A program made the position numbers and the translations under genes. Positions 35,556 to 47,710 of a DNA stretch of 64,000 bases are shown here, in pieces. The notes below the pieces were generated by a model. The model saw nothing but the letters and a program-made list of their open reading frames with translations, had not been told where the DNA came from and searched no databases. The stretch's first letter is position 1; each line of letters starts with the position of its first letter. The DNA is from Linnemannia hyalina (taxonomy: Eukaryota > Mortierellomycota > Mortierellomycetes > Mortierellales > Mortierellaceae): contig JAHRHY010000024.1 of assembly GCA_019671135.1 (NCBI GenBank), positions 558,001-622,000 on the forward strand, written 5' to 3'.

Positions 35556-36283
35556 TTCACAAGTTTGTTGGCTACCTGGAGGCGCAGGCCTCGGAGCTGA
35601 TCTGGAAACCTCGGTGCTCCGCGACGATCGCGTGGGAGCAGACCCAGGGTATCTCTGCCAAGAACAAGACATCCAAATACACAGGCCCTCGAGGTGACTG
35701 GAGTCAAGAATACGGTTACATCACGCATGATGGTTTCTGCCCGTGTGGCGCTTCGCTAGCCACACATGATGAAGGAAAGCGTCCTGGAGCGACCAAGGAC
35801 CCACGCGCTGCTGACAAAGCGTTTGTTGGAGAGTTTGTTAGGAAGGAAGAGGTTGCCAATGATGGAGAGGATGGAAGTAATGCCCTTTAATGGCGTCTAA
35901 TTCTATTTTGTTTTCCGTCTATGCTGTGGAGAGCAGCGGCAATTGTTGTGCAAAGCCAGGTTCCGAACCGTTCTGTAATGGCGGGTGGCGTATTGAAGAG
36001 TTTGTTCTGTAGCATTTTACTTCCAAATGTCTCCTTTGTTTTGTATGTCGGAGAAATAGAATATAATTATGTACGAACAATAACCCCCTTTGGTTGGGTT
36101 CAGCGGATGAATGATGTAGGTATAAAGAGTAGTGTTGTGAAATGGAAACGATTGAGAAGCTGAAAGAAACGTACGACAAAAAAAAAGAGGCTATAAAGAG
36201 GAAACAAGTACGAAAACAAAACATTTTTAGAGAAGTTTTGTTCTTTAAGAGCAAGAGGTATTTTTAATACATAAGGAGCTAAT

Positions 36284-39200
36284 CTACATGTCAAGGTCCA
36301 TATCGTTTGCAATCTCGGCAAGGATCGCCTCATCCAGGCTGCTGCCGTCGTCAATGTCATCCTCGACCGGCATTGCTGTAGTCAGAGAAGGATCTGGCGC
36401 CTCTGAACTGACAGCACCACTGGCAGCAGCCACATCTCCAGCATCAACAGTCGTAGTGGAAATAATCGTCTCCTCCTCCTCCCGAATGGTCTTCAGTTCG
36501 TGTACACTGATCCACCCTGTGCGGCGTTCCTGGCTCTTCTTAGCCCAGATCTCAAGCAACCTCCCCCGCCCCGCCGTCGGGATGTATCGAGCATCTGGCA
36601 ACAAGATCTCCATCATCTCAAACACACTGTCGGGCTTGGGTTCTGTGTAGTCATCATTGATCCACGCGCTCGTTGGTTTCTCAAAATCCATAATCACATC
36701 CGCTGTTCTCTGATGCCGAATATCAAAACCATCTCCCTATCAAACGAGTAGCAATATCAGTGTCAAGTTACAACTGTAGCTAACAGTGCAGGCATGAACC
36801 AGGCGAAGTGTGGGCTGCATACCTTTTTAAACATGAGGAGAATCTCCTTGGTTGTTCGAAAGTAGGGCGAAGCACGATTGAGGTCTGAGTTGTTCAGCGC
36901 CGTCTTGTACCACACCAAATTCTCGACATATCGACAGCCTATTGGCGACGAGAACAACAAATTAAGTAAATGTCGCGCTTCTCTGCAAATAGTGAGCGGC
37001 AAGAAGCCATCTGAGATAAGTCCTTACCGAGTCCATGCATGATGCTGACGACCTCAGGCAAGATCGCCTTGTGAGTCCACACACTCACAATGCCGTTTGG
37101 CATGAACTCCAGCGCCTTCTCCATGATCTCTCCCTACAAGTACAAGTTTTAGTACAGAATGTTAATCCGTGCACACTGATTATCACTAGGCAGAGTATCC
37201 GAAGCGCGCGAAGACTTACGAATTTGGGCATAGTCAGCCGGCAGGCGCCGTCATTGCGACCGTCCTCGACAATAAAGTTCCATGGTGGATCAGCCAATAC
37301 GCCCTGAATATCATTAACGGGCTCGTCAAACCCTTCTGATATTGACGACCAGTCGAACGCGTGCATATCCTTGATTTCCATGTAACTTTCGAAAAAAAAA
37401 CCATCAGAGACAAGTCAGTATTTGGAACAGTGTGAAGCAAACATAAACCATCGAGAAATAACAACACTGTACACTCACGTAGACCCCTCGACCTCTGTTG
37501 CATCTGGATCTGCGACTGGCTGAACCCTATGGGCCCAAGTAGGGCGCTGCTCGACATCCTTGGGGATCATGATTTTCGGTACGTCAGGACATTCTACTCT
37601 GACTGGCTTGATGTTCTTCCAGAAGAGCGATAGTCCTGTCTGTCCTTTGACGTTGGATGTAGTAATTGGTGTTTTCCTGACCTCTATAGGGACAATGGCC
37701 CTGGCTGGTGGTTTCGAGGATGAGGACGAAGTTGCTGTTCCTGCGACTGTAAGCGAAATTGGTTGCCTGACTTTTGGTGTAGCGGTCACTGTAGTTGAAG
37801 TTTTTCTAGTGACACAAGCAAATAAGTTTAACATGGGGTAGTTTACTTGGCGACAATATAATTTGAACCCACAGTAACACCACTGGTCAATGGGTCTTAC
37901 TTCATGAAGGACGAATACTCTGCAAGCTTGTCGTTGATGTCGACGACGGGTATCATTTCGCTCTCGTCAATGGGCTGCTTTCCTGGTCTCAAAGACAACG
38001 CCTTTGGGAGTGCCGGCGCTGTTGTGGCCTTGACTCTTGGCGCCTCTATCGTGGGCCGGAAATGCGCGGATGTTGATGACCGAGAGGTCGTGGTTGTGAT
38101 GGATGAGAATCGAGAAGTGGCAGTGGTGGTAGTTGTCGAGCTGTTGCTGTTTGTGGTCAGTGCAGAAATTATCGACGATCCTGAGTCGATCCGCTTGGCC
38201 TTTGTTGCCACTGGACGGCCACTAAATAAAGCACGCCAAAGAAAGGTTAATGAGTATCATGGTTAAACCGACGAAATGGCCATGCATAGTTCTTATATAC
38301 CTGCCACTTACGCCGGGTTACTGTGGTATTCCTTGATCCAGTGATTGATATTTGCCTCAATCTCCCTGACCTCGTCGGTGTCCCACCTCTCGCTGAGTCC
38401 ACTGACAGCCATCTCACCCCCAACAGACTTATTCACCATGATCAGTTTGCCTCCCTCCCATGCGTAGGCTGGATCGGTAAGTTTCTTAGTCTCCAGCAGC
38501 TTCCTGTAATACGAACTGCATTGGTATCCGGCTTTGTTGCTGACCTTCATACTGAAGATGCCCCACGAAGTACCAATTCTGATACCCCTCGCTTTCCACT
38601 CTTCCAGTCTGACCATAAACTCCTGTGTTGACTTTACGCTCCAAGGCCCATTCTGCTGGCCCTCTGTAGGATCTAAAATCGTAAAATAGGAGATGATTTG
38701 AAGCGTTACAAACATGTTCATCCAGCAATTTGACGAAGAGCGTGTGCGGACAAAATATGAATGGGAGGACTTACCGACAAAGCGATAGTAGAATCCTTCA
38801 ACGTTAGTCCTGCGATGCTCCCATGTCTTGATACGGACTTCCGACCAAGTCCTGACCTGGGTGTGAGAAAAGACATCTTCCATTCCATTGACTGTCCGAG
38901 TAGGCTTGGGTCCCTTTCCTGAGCTTGATTTTTTGCTCGTTTGCTTCTTGTGCGACAAGATGGATGCCGAAGTGAAAGCGGTAGGCCTCCGATCTGTCGA
39001 GGGTTCTCCTGCACTGCTGGAAGCCTTTGGTAGTCCTGCTGATACAAAGTCGTCCATATCATCCTGCTCTGGATCAATGTTCTCATCGGACTATTGATTG
39101 TACACGAGTCAAGGAAGTGTCAGTTTGGAGGTCAACCTATTACAGATAGCAAACTCATAGACTCCAATTCACCGTAGAAGCATTCACCTCTTTGCGAGCT

Positions 39201-39585
39201 TTCTTTGAACTTGGGGACTGGATCTCTGCCTCCCCTGCGAGTTCGCTATCGTCCAACTCGGTCAAATCGAGAGGTCCCTGAAAAGTGACAAAAAAAAAGA
39301 GAGCTGCTGTCAGACAACCTGAGAACTGTGCCGGACCATTTCCACGCTGCATGTGCAATCACTTGGGAGAACAACAATGATGAGATGTTTCCAAAAGGGC
39401 ATTACCCATTCCTGTTCGATGGAGTCTGTCCTGGAAGCATTGAGTTGATGGCTCGTCGACGTCTCCTCGTTGAGTCTGATTCGCTTCAGGGACAAGTTGA
39501 TGGTGTTGAGGGGACCGTTGGTGCTTGGGCTGTCGACAGTGGGTTGTTCCTCCTGTGGAGTCGAGGCATTGTCGGCAGCGAGCAT
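36284..39585 (-). CDS. MT-A70 family N6-adenine methyltransferase with Myb/SANT-like domain
   Basis: Ten exons on the minus strand (39585-39406, 39277-39173, 39090-38775, 38672-38312, 38221-37901, 37805-37479, 37385-37220, 37133-37028, 36938-36823, 36736-36284) join in phase to 816 residues. The N-terminus is charged and disordered, with Lys-rich KKARK and SKKSSSGKGPKPTR. Residues about 209-262 (GPWSVKSTQEFMVRLEEW..WGIFSMKVSNKAGYQCSSYYRKLL) look like a Myb/SANT DNA-binding domain. A Ser/Thr-rich linker follows. The methyltransferase has GVLADPPWNF with catalytic DPPW at 569-572, then VSVWTHKAILPEV, ENLVWYKTALNNS, GRGRLLEIWAKKSQERRTGWISVHE. The C-terminus is acidic. MT-A70 enzymes transfer methyl from SAM to adenine N6 in RNA or DNA; a DNA-binding domain favours DNA, by inference. 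Intact DPPW argues against a METTL14-type inactive subunit. Confidence 0.87.
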
Positions 39586-40580
39586 CAGGATTCAGAGATG
39601 TGATGAGAGATGGAGAAAGGAAAGGGAAGAAAAGCTGAAAGGAAGAAGGAAAGCCAAAGGGTGTGAGGAAGCGAGACTGTCAGTCAAAAAACATAAACAA
39701 AAATTCGCGTTCGCGACTCGACCCCGAACGCCACCATTTTTTTTTTGATCTGAGCAAAAAAAGGAACACCTCCGCTATGTCCCTTGCGAATGAGAGAATG
39801 ACAGTCAATTGGAGCTGTAAGGATAGGAGATCAAAGGATCATGAACCCAGGGGTCCCACATGGAACCGGTTCGACTGCAGACAGTTATGTCTCATGGAAA
39901 CCAGTGGCGGTGCAAGGTCTAGCTGTTTATTGGCGTGTGTTAGAGTCAATTGATTAGGTGGAGCTACAAAGAGTGGCGTATGGGTATGGCTGAGCAAGAA
40001 CAAAGAGCGAGTGTGATACTTTAGCATGCTGACCAAGCGCGAATCAGTACCTATCGGCCACTCACTTCAAAAGTAAAGCGATCGACCGATGTGTGAGTGA
40101 TAATGAAGCAATCGAGTTGGAGAGTGGAGCCTTGTTGGGTGGTGTGCTTTGACCATGGCTACTACAGTCCTACTTCTCTCCGGAAAGAGAGTATGAAGAT
40201 GTCCAATGGGCGTCGATCCCAGTTTCTATGCCTGTCCATGTGTCTGACAATTGTAAATCCGTCGTTTCCCTTCCCCACCACACGTCCAAAGCGTTATCTT
40301 TTTGCAGCAATTGAAATATTATTTTTCATCGTCCGTCCGGCGTTCAAGAGTCCAAGCAGTGTCCAGCGAAAGAGAGCACGCTCCGAAGGGGAGGATGCGA
40401 GACCACCCCTACCCTTCTGCACATCGATAAAATCAATCTGACCCAACAATTCTCAGACCGGTCCCGTTCTGTGTCCGTCTCCACACAGCCGTAATAAAAA
40501 CTCCACCTCCTCGTTCCTCTTTTTCCATCTCTCTTCTTCTTGATCACCCACTCATCCTCCCTCCTCCCTCATTACCAACA
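39586..40580. other. divergent intergenic region between the methyltransferase and TSC13
   Basis: Promoters of both neighbours must lie here. The TSC13 side is C/T-rich from 40490 on (CTCCTCCCTCATTACCAACA before the ATG). No other gene seen. Confidence 0.5.
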
Positions 40581-41915
40581 ATGAAGTTGACCATCACCCC
40601 TCGGTCGCCAAAGTCGCGCAGCTTCCCCATCACCCTCGACTTTGTCGGCAACCCCGCAGATGTCACTGTTGACGAGGTCCAGACTGCCATCGCCAAAAAG
40701 TTCCCCAAGTACTACCCTGACCGCCAGCGTCTGACCGTCGAGAAGACTGCTCTTGAGAGTGGCAAGACATTGGCCGACTATGGCCTCAAGGATGGCGACT
40801 CTGTTGCCTTCAAAGATCTCGGTATGGCACTTTTCACTATTCAGGACTAAAGAAGGCGACACTTGTGTTTGTTTATTGAACAGAAGTAGACCGTTATTAG
40901 ACAACACTACACACGCACACAGACGCCTGCCGTGTTTTTGTTGATTCAGGGGAGAGGAGAAAAATGAACGTGTGGCTGACCAAGCTTAATTCCGTTATTC
41001 TATGAAAAATAGGTCCTCAGATTAGCTGGCGCACCGTCTTCTTGATCGAGTATGGTGGTCCCTTGGTCATCCACCCCTTGGTCTACTACCTCCCCAAGCT
41101 GTTCTATGGTCAGGCCTTCGAGCACAGCTGGATGCAGACGTAAGTTTTCATTTCTTTTCCATTCAAACAGGAGGCAAGACAGGACAAAGATACTACTACA
41201 GATTCGAAGTAATACCAGAGAGCAGCTAGAAAGAAACACAGCAATCAGGAAGAGAAAAACCAACAGGGATCAGTACTTACATACAACGAGGATACAAGAG
41301 ACACTCATATAATTCAACAAGCGAACAGGAGGCTAACACGTGTTTTTATAATCCCTTCACGCGCTGGCTGATAGTGTTGCGTACTGGATGGTGATGCTGC
41401 ACTTCTTGAAGCGTGAGTACGAGACCGTCTTTGTCCACCGCTTCTCCCACGGCACCATGCCCTTCAGCAACGTCTTCAAGAACAGCGCCCACTACCACTT
41501 GTTGTCCGGCCTCAACCTCGCCTACTGGGTCTACGGCCCCTGGAACGCCGCCGGAACAAAGTTGGCCGAGAGGAGCGACGCCCTTGTCTACGGATGCATT
41601 GCCCTCTACATCTTTGCCGAGCTTTCCAACTTCAGCACCCACGTCACCCTCCGCAACTTGCGCCCCCCAGGCACCCGTGTCCGCAAGATCCCCCGCGGTT
41701 ATGGTTTTGACCTGGTTTCGTGCCCCAACTACTTTTTCGAGACCTTGTCCTGGTTGGCTGTCTCGGTCTTGACCCTCTCGTGGTCCGCTCACTTGTTCTT
41801 TGTCGTCGCCGTCGGTCAGATGTACATCTGGGCCGTCAAGAAGCACAAGGGCTACCGCAAGGAATTCTCTGATTACCCCCGTGGTCGCAAGTCTATGTTC
41901 CCTTTCATCGCCTAA
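40581..41915 (+). CDS. TSC13: very-long-chain trans-2-enoyl-CoA reductase
   Basis: Exons 40581-40821, 41013-41139 and 41375-41915 join in phase to 302 residues, close to yeast Tsc13 (310). The first 80 residues form the ubiquitin-like region typical of TECR/Tsc13 (MKLTITPRS..SVAFKDLG). The membrane part follows, with QISWRTVFLIEYGGPLVIHPLVYY, HFLKREYETVFVHRFSHGTMPF and the C-terminal steroid 5-alpha-reductase-like signature GFDLVSCPNYFFETLSW, whose Tyr is the presumed proton donor. The end, YRKEFSDYPRGRKSMFPFIA, is also typical. It catalyses the last, NADPH-dependent step of the ER fatty-acid elongation cycle, supplying C24-C26 acyl chains for sphingolipids. The start is the first ATG after a pyrimidine-rich leader. 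Confidence 0.94.
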
Positions 41916-42729
41916 AGTGTGGTCCATTCTTCGACCTGAGTAGTTTTACTCTTCAATCAATCATACTCACCAGCATACTCTCACCTGCTCTACTCTGCCT
42001 CTCTCACTCATTAATAAACCCAACAATGAAAACAAAAACCAGCAAAATTTCCTTAGTTCACAGCCTTTATAGTCCTCACGACGTTCAAGCATATAGCTGT
42101 GTTGTTCTTGCTTACTGTTTATTGCTTCTGCCAGTCGTCCTGCCCTCATTTCTATATACATTGTTTGTTCAGTCACCTTGTGTCCATGGGTTCATCTCCC
42201 TCCGTATGTCAACTGCTCCTGCCAGTCTAACTAAGGTTCGTTGCTCTCCCTTCCTGATCTCAACCACTTGATTTTTTGCTTTGTATGTTGTTCTGGTCCG
42301 GACAAATATCTTTCAGTGTTCCTGTAGCGATTGGCCTCCTGCTGGTTCTAGAAAAAGATCCCAAAAAGACGTCCCCGTTCCTGCTTCATCTTTGTTGCGT
42401 TCCGTTTCGATATGTGGCAGTAGCGGGCGGTAGATCAGGAAGAGGAAAAAAAACAACAGTGACAGGTATGAGGGAGTGAAAAGAAAGTGGGAAAACAAAA
42501 GAAAGCATCAGTTGTTAAGAAACAAGGAAAGCAAAGGTGAGTTGATAAAAAAAATAAGCTCGCAAAAGAACTTGAATCTCAGGCTGTGGAGAAATTGCTT
42601 GCGGGCCTGCGTTACCTTGTGCTGCGATGATACCACAACAGGATCTGCAATAAAAAGAAGTAAGCGGTGTATGTTGCGTACTACGGCATCGTACTCACGA
42701 AAGTGCAGTACTCATATTTTAAAAAGGCA
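41916..42729. other. intergenic, no gene seen
   Basis: Contains the TSC13 3' UTR (ATTAATAAACCC near 42010 is a plausible polyadenylation signal region). Nothing else is supported. Confidence 0.5.
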
Positions 42730-43258
42730 TTACTCTTCATCGCTGCTATCGTCTCCGTAGGTGTCGTACTCCTTTGCGATCTCCTTGAAGGTCGTCATGC
42801 TCATCAACAACTTCACCACGTAGCTGTGGTAATGCTCGATGTGAATTTGTACATACCCCTTGCCCTTACTATCGTTCATCCTCATGCGTGGCGTACCGTC
42901 GTAAAAGAAGAAGTAATCAAGGGTGTTCGGGATGGAAAACGAAAGGTTTCCAAACGTTCTTCGACGTTCTCACGAGTGTCGATGTACTTGGCGGTAAAGT
43001 AGTTCTCATCATCAACGAATATCGATGGATGATCCCTTTGAGGATTCGTTCCAATGGCGTGAAAAACGACAAAATGTGGGACTTCCATTGTTGCAGATGT
43101 TACCTAGATGGCATTTTAAAATAAGTCAACATTGGTACACTACATGCATCCTCTCTCTGGAATGTTAACGAGCGTCAAGTAGAAGGCATCACCGGAGTTG
43201 ATGCTGTTCTCTCCATAATACCTCTCGATGGTGTTGTAGAAGATGGTGACTTCGATAA
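42730..43258 (-). pseudogene. gene remnant of unknown family
   Basis: Three coding-like minus-strand segments occur in order. The first, after an acceptor at about 43259, begins IEVTIFYNTIERYYGENS and includes GDAFYLTLVNIPERG. The second (43088-42882) contains HPSIFVDDENYFTAKYID and RENVEERLETFRFPSRTP. The third begins VQIHIEHYHSYVVKLLMSM and ends EYDTYGDDSSDEE with a stop at 42730. Junctions do not splice cleanly: the first joins out of phase and the second would need a 38-base intron. No upstream exon with a start codon is visible. The amino-acid composition is natural, so this is probably the decayed 3' part of a gene or a badly resolved one. Confidence 0.45.
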
Positions 43259-45098
43259 CTAAGCGTGGATCGCAGATTTATTGAGATATAGATGGGGCTT
43301 GAATAGGTGAAGAGGTGAGCAAGGATGGTTGAAAGGCGAAAAAGAGTGATGGCGAACAAGAGGTGGAAACAGGACCATGGGCGCGAGAATTACGTCACCG
43401 AAGCTAGTATATCGAGGTGACCCAGATAGAGATGGGGCCCCCGGACGAAATAATTGGGAGAGAGGGAGCTGTGTGACATCATGCACAAACAACAGGAAAA
43501 TAGTGTTTGGCCGCTTTCTGTGTGTTTTTTCAACGTATTCTTCATACCTCCGCATTAGTCGAGTAGGGAGGGAGACACATTGCTGGTAGTTCCACACTTC
43601 ACATTCGCTCACAGAGCAAAAGAAAGTTGTCTTTTTCCCTTTGTACAGTACAGTACTTGACCAAGGATATGAAAAAGTAGCCTTGTTTTGTCTGCCTCCC
43701 TCTCTCCCTCCCTTTGTTTGCTTCCTTCCATCTCTCTCTCCCGTCGTCCGAGCCTGTCCCCAAGGACCTAAAGGACCTAAAACTTCGAAGTCCTCTTCTT
43801 TGTTTACAGACCAAGGGAGTAAAAAAAAAGGAGATCCACCTTTCTCCCCTTGCCATCTTTCTCCCTGCCTTCTCCCGTGAGCGACCGAATGAAAGGATGT
43901 AAAAGTGGTCGAATTAAAAATAAAACTCAATAGGCGCAGTACACCATACAACCACAAGATGAAGGCAAAAAAAGATGATTGTGAACAAAGCGACGTCCCA
44001 GTTTGTCAAGACGTCTTATTTTCCCACGCAGGCACTCATTCGTTCAGATACAAAAAAGAAAAAAAATGAAAAGAGTCATTCATTCCCGGACGACAACAAC
44101 AACAACACCACCAAAAAGCAGTGGAGTGTTGTTGTTGAGCAATTTGGCTCTCGTCGACCTTTCTCTCCTTCCTTTTTTTTCCTCCGAAAGAACCCCATCG
44201 ATCAAAGTCTGTTTTAGGCCTTTGGTGCTTCTATCTTCTTGCGTAAAAAGCTTGATCCGTGGACAAGAGGGACGGTGACAGTCGTTTCTAGCCTAGTCCA
44301 TAATAATGGAAGCTAAAAAAGGTATTGGTCTTTCCCCTAGCATGAAAAAATGGCTAGGACAATGGTGATCATAGGTAGTCTATGACGATGGACAGGGACG
44401 AAGGATGAAATGACATGAGGGAAATGGAAGGAAAAGTCAATTGGTACGATAAGGAGAATAGGGAAGCATGGAAAGGACGGACAAAAAAGAACAAGGGACC
44501 TGTAATAGATGATGGGACAGAAGCATACGATGCCATTGTGCATTTGTACCTCCCCGGTCAGGCAAACCAGTGAAAGCAACAAAGGTGCTTCAAAGAGGAT
44601 AACGAATAACGAGTGAAGGTTGCTAGCAAGGAAGGTAGATCTCTCCTGGTTAAAGCGAGGTGGAAGTCGAGAGTTGGAGCGGGTGGAGTGGGGGAAGAGG
44701 GGAATGGAGTGGAAATGGTACTTAGGTTGTAACCTGTAAGTAAAGGATATCCAAGACCACGAGTGGATCCACACAACACAGAAGGAGGGAGCGGGGAGCG
44801 AGAGCGATCCCCTTTAACGTCGTTTGGCTTCTTCGGCCTTCTTTCCTCATCTTTTTTGGCTGGCTTCCCTGGGGCAGGTTAAGACAAGATCCGTCCTTTT
44901 CTGCAAGCCACCAGACCTCAATATTTAAAGGTCGTCGGATCGACGCCTTCCCTCCTCTTTTCTTTTCTTTTTTTTCTTCTTCTCACTTCAAACACCACAC
45001 TCTCCCTCTCCCTCCTCCTCCAATAAACAAAGAACAAGCTCCATAGCTTATTTTTCATAAAACCCTTTCTCATTCACCCTACATCACTCATTCACAAC
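43259..45098. other. intergenic and promoter of ornithine aminotransferase
   Basis: Mostly C/T-rich or G/A-rich low-complexity sequence without a convincing frame. The last 200 bases form the CAR2 promoter and leader. Confidence 0.5.
44922..44929 (+). promoter_or_regulatory. TATA-like box of ornithine aminotransferase
   Basis: TATTTAAA lies 170 bases before the ATG at 45099 and is followed by a C/T-rich leader, the arrangement expected of a highly expressed fungal gene. Confidence 0.35.
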
Positions 45099-46679
45099 AT
45101 GGCCCTTCACTCTCTTACCAACAAGGAAGTCATGCACCTCGAGCACCAGTACGGTGCCCACAAGTAAGTCCTCTTTTTCTTTTCCTTGTTCTTGTTCGTT
45201 GTCATACCATACCAAATCATACACACTCCCCATAAACATATAGTAACCTCTATTTCCACCTCTCCACCTTCCATCTAATAGCTACCACCCCCTCCCTGTC
45301 GTCTTCTCCAAGGCCGAGGGCATCTGGGTCTGGGACTGCGAGGTATGAATTAGATCCCATGCATACATCGTACCACAATGAAGAAAAAACCTCCGTGCTG
45401 TGATAATATTAGATCCGACAGTGAACGAAAACAGTGAATGGGCACATGACTCACCCACATGTCTCTTGTCTTTTCTATCTCTTACCGTCAACAGGGTAAC
45501 AAGTACATGGACTTCTTGAGCGCCTACTCGGCCACCAACCAAGGCCACTCCCACCCTAAGATTGTCAAGGCTCTCTGCGACCAGGCCCAGAAGCTCTGCC
45601 TCAGCTCCCGCGCCTTCTACAACGACGTCTTTGGCCAGTACGCCAAGTACGTCACTGAATACTTTGGCTTCGACAAGGTCCTCCCCATGAACACCGGTGC
45701 CGAGGCCGTCGAGACCGCCATCAAGCTCTCCCGCAAGTGGGGCTACCTTAAGAAGAACATTCCCGATGGTGAGGCCGTTGTTCTCTCCTGCACTGAGAAC
45801 TTCCACGGACGCACTGTTGGAATCATTTCCATGTCGACCGACCCCGACGCACGTCTCGGTTTCGGCCCTTACCTCCCCAACGTTGGCCCCATCTGCCCCA
45901 AGACCGGCCGCGCCATCCGTTACAACAACATCGAGGACCTCGAGTACGTCCTCGAGCACAACGGCAAGAACGTCGCCGCCTTCTTGATCGAGCCCATCCA
46001 GGGTGAGGCCGGTATCATGGTCCCCGACGACGGCTACCTTACGAAGGTCGCCGAGCTCTGCAAGAAGCACAACGTCCTCTTGATCGCCGACGAGATCCAG
46101 ACCGGTCTTGCCCGTACCGGAAAGATGCTCTGCATTGACCACGAGAACATCAAGCCCGATATCCTTTTGCTCGGCAAGGCCCTCTCCGGAGGTGTCTACC
46201 CCGTCTCTGCCGTCCTCGCTAACGACGAGGTCATGCTTGTCATCAAGCCCGGTGAGCACGGATCCACCTACGGAGGCAACCCCCTCGGATGCGCTGTCGC
46301 CATGGCTGCCCTCGAGGTCATTAAGGAGGAGAACTTGGTCGAGAAGGCCTATGACTTGGGTGTGAAGTTCCGTGCCGAGGTCTCTAAGATCGATTCCCCC
46401 GCTTTGGCCCTCACCCGTGGTCGCGGTCTCTTGAACGCCATTGTCATTGACGAGTCCAAGGCCAACGGTCGCACTGCCTGGCAGTTGTGCCTCCTTCTCA
46501 AGAAGAAGGGTCTCCTCGCCAAGCCCACCCACCAAAACATCATTCGTCTCGCTCCTCCACTCTGCATCACCGAGGAGGAGCTCATGGAGGGTGTCCGCCT
46601 CATCGAGGAGTCCCTCAAGGAGCTCTTGGCCTTGACCGACGCTGAGGCCAAGGCTCTTGAGACCGAGGATGACCACTAA
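45099..46679 (+). CDS. CAR2: ornithine aminotransferase (cytosolic)
   Basis: Exons 45099-45163, 45282-45342 and 45495-46679 join in phase to 436 residues, the family length. It converts ornithine plus 2-oxoglutarate to glutamate semialdehyde and glutamate with pyridoxal phosphate, linking arginine breakdown to proline and glutamate. Visible motifs: [88 protein letters not shown] and [17 protein letters not shown] with the PLP lysine at about 270. [17 protein letters not shown] and the C-terminal [15 protein letters not shown] follow. No mitochondrial presequence is seen ([19 protein letters not shown]), so it is probably cytosolic as in yeast. Codons are strongly C-biased at third positions, suggesting high expression. 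The downstream convergent carrier may be functionally linked. Confidence 0.95.
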
Positions 46680-47710
46680 GTCATCGCTCGCTCACACGTC
46701 CAAAGGAGAGTCAGGAGGAGAGGACGATTGGAGGAGGAAAAAATGAAGGAAGGAGAAAGGATCTTTGAGATTTTTACAGGATAGAAGGTGGTGGAGGCTT
46801 CACATTTTGGTTCGGACTATTCAACAACAAGCACCAACGGGTGCGTGTCTGGGTCCGGGAGGATGGTGAGAGAAGAGCAGCTTGACGCGATTGTGTAAGA
46901 TAACTAGATTTCCTTTTTTTCTTTTTCTTTGGGCCTTTTTCTTTTTTCTTTTCAGAGAGAGATCTTGGTATTCCAAAGGGAAAATGAGTCTGAAGTGGTT
47001 GAACATCCCTTTTAGCAATCCCTCGGATTTCTACCTCGATTGCGGGGAAGCACTTTAATGTGTCTTTCTTGTAGGCGAACGAGTTCGATGGGAGGGATGG
47101 TTCATTACAGGCGTAAAAACATAACTTTTTGTTGTTTTGCGGCTCCTCTTTCTCCTTCCTTTATTTTTTAACCCTTTTTTTAATGTGCATTGTCACCATC
47201 ACTTTTCTATTTTGCTGGGCATCGTTTAGCTCGGCAGGATTGTATATATCAATTCCCTGTAACATTTTCTTGTAGCATTCTTTCTTCTTTGCTTTCTAAT
47301 TTCTCTACGTTTTGTTCTTTTTCGTTTCCTTTGTACTTTTACTACTACTACTACTACAACTACATTACATAAAGATCATTCTTTTCACACCTTTCAATTG
47401 CTTTTACCTTTACGATGCTTATGGTCTGCCTTGGATACTGTGATAAATGCGCATTGCCTTTTCCCCCTGGTAGACGTGCAACATGTGGACGTTGGATCAG
47501 AAGAGCCGCGACACACCAGATTTTTTTTTATATTTGTCTTGTCTCACACACATGTGCTTCATTGCCACGAAGGAAGATCCAGGCTGCTCCTGAAAAAAAA
47601 AGGAAACGCAGATACACGAAGTGTTTTCAGATATTTCATTTTCTATTGTCTATCTAAAGGTTTGGATATCTCAAATACCTCTACACAACACCCTAACCAC
47701 CCCATACCCA
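46680..47710. other. convergent 3' region between CAR2 and the carrier gene
   Basis: T-rich sequence with TACTACTACTAC at 47339-47355 and several T-runs. It carries the 3' UTRs of the two convergent genes; no gene is seen. Confidence 0.5.

Larger units (their letters stand above)
33566..36080 (+). mobile_element. outer, older LINE fragment (copy C), split by copy B
   Basis: Bases 33566-33596 and 35543-36080 are two halves of one 5'-truncated LINE 3' region. The left half matches 34983-35013 of the inner copy, and the right half continues from the same point (after the TSD) with more substitutions and indels than copy A or B. It ends near TATGTACGAA with no surviving poly(A), so it is older. 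A run of 24 A (33542-33565) precedes it. Confidence 0.85.

Noticed and set aside
42882..42920. A 28- to 38-base intron joining two segments of the remnant gene.
   Set aside because: Introns elsewhere in the window are 70 bases or more, so such a short one is unlikely; the locus is called a remnant instead.
45282..46676. A 464-codon minus-strand frame opposite ornithine aminotransferase.
   Set aside because: It is the antisense shadow of a strongly C-biased gene; its Gly/Val/Leu/Asp-rich sequence mirrors the codon bias and has no motif.
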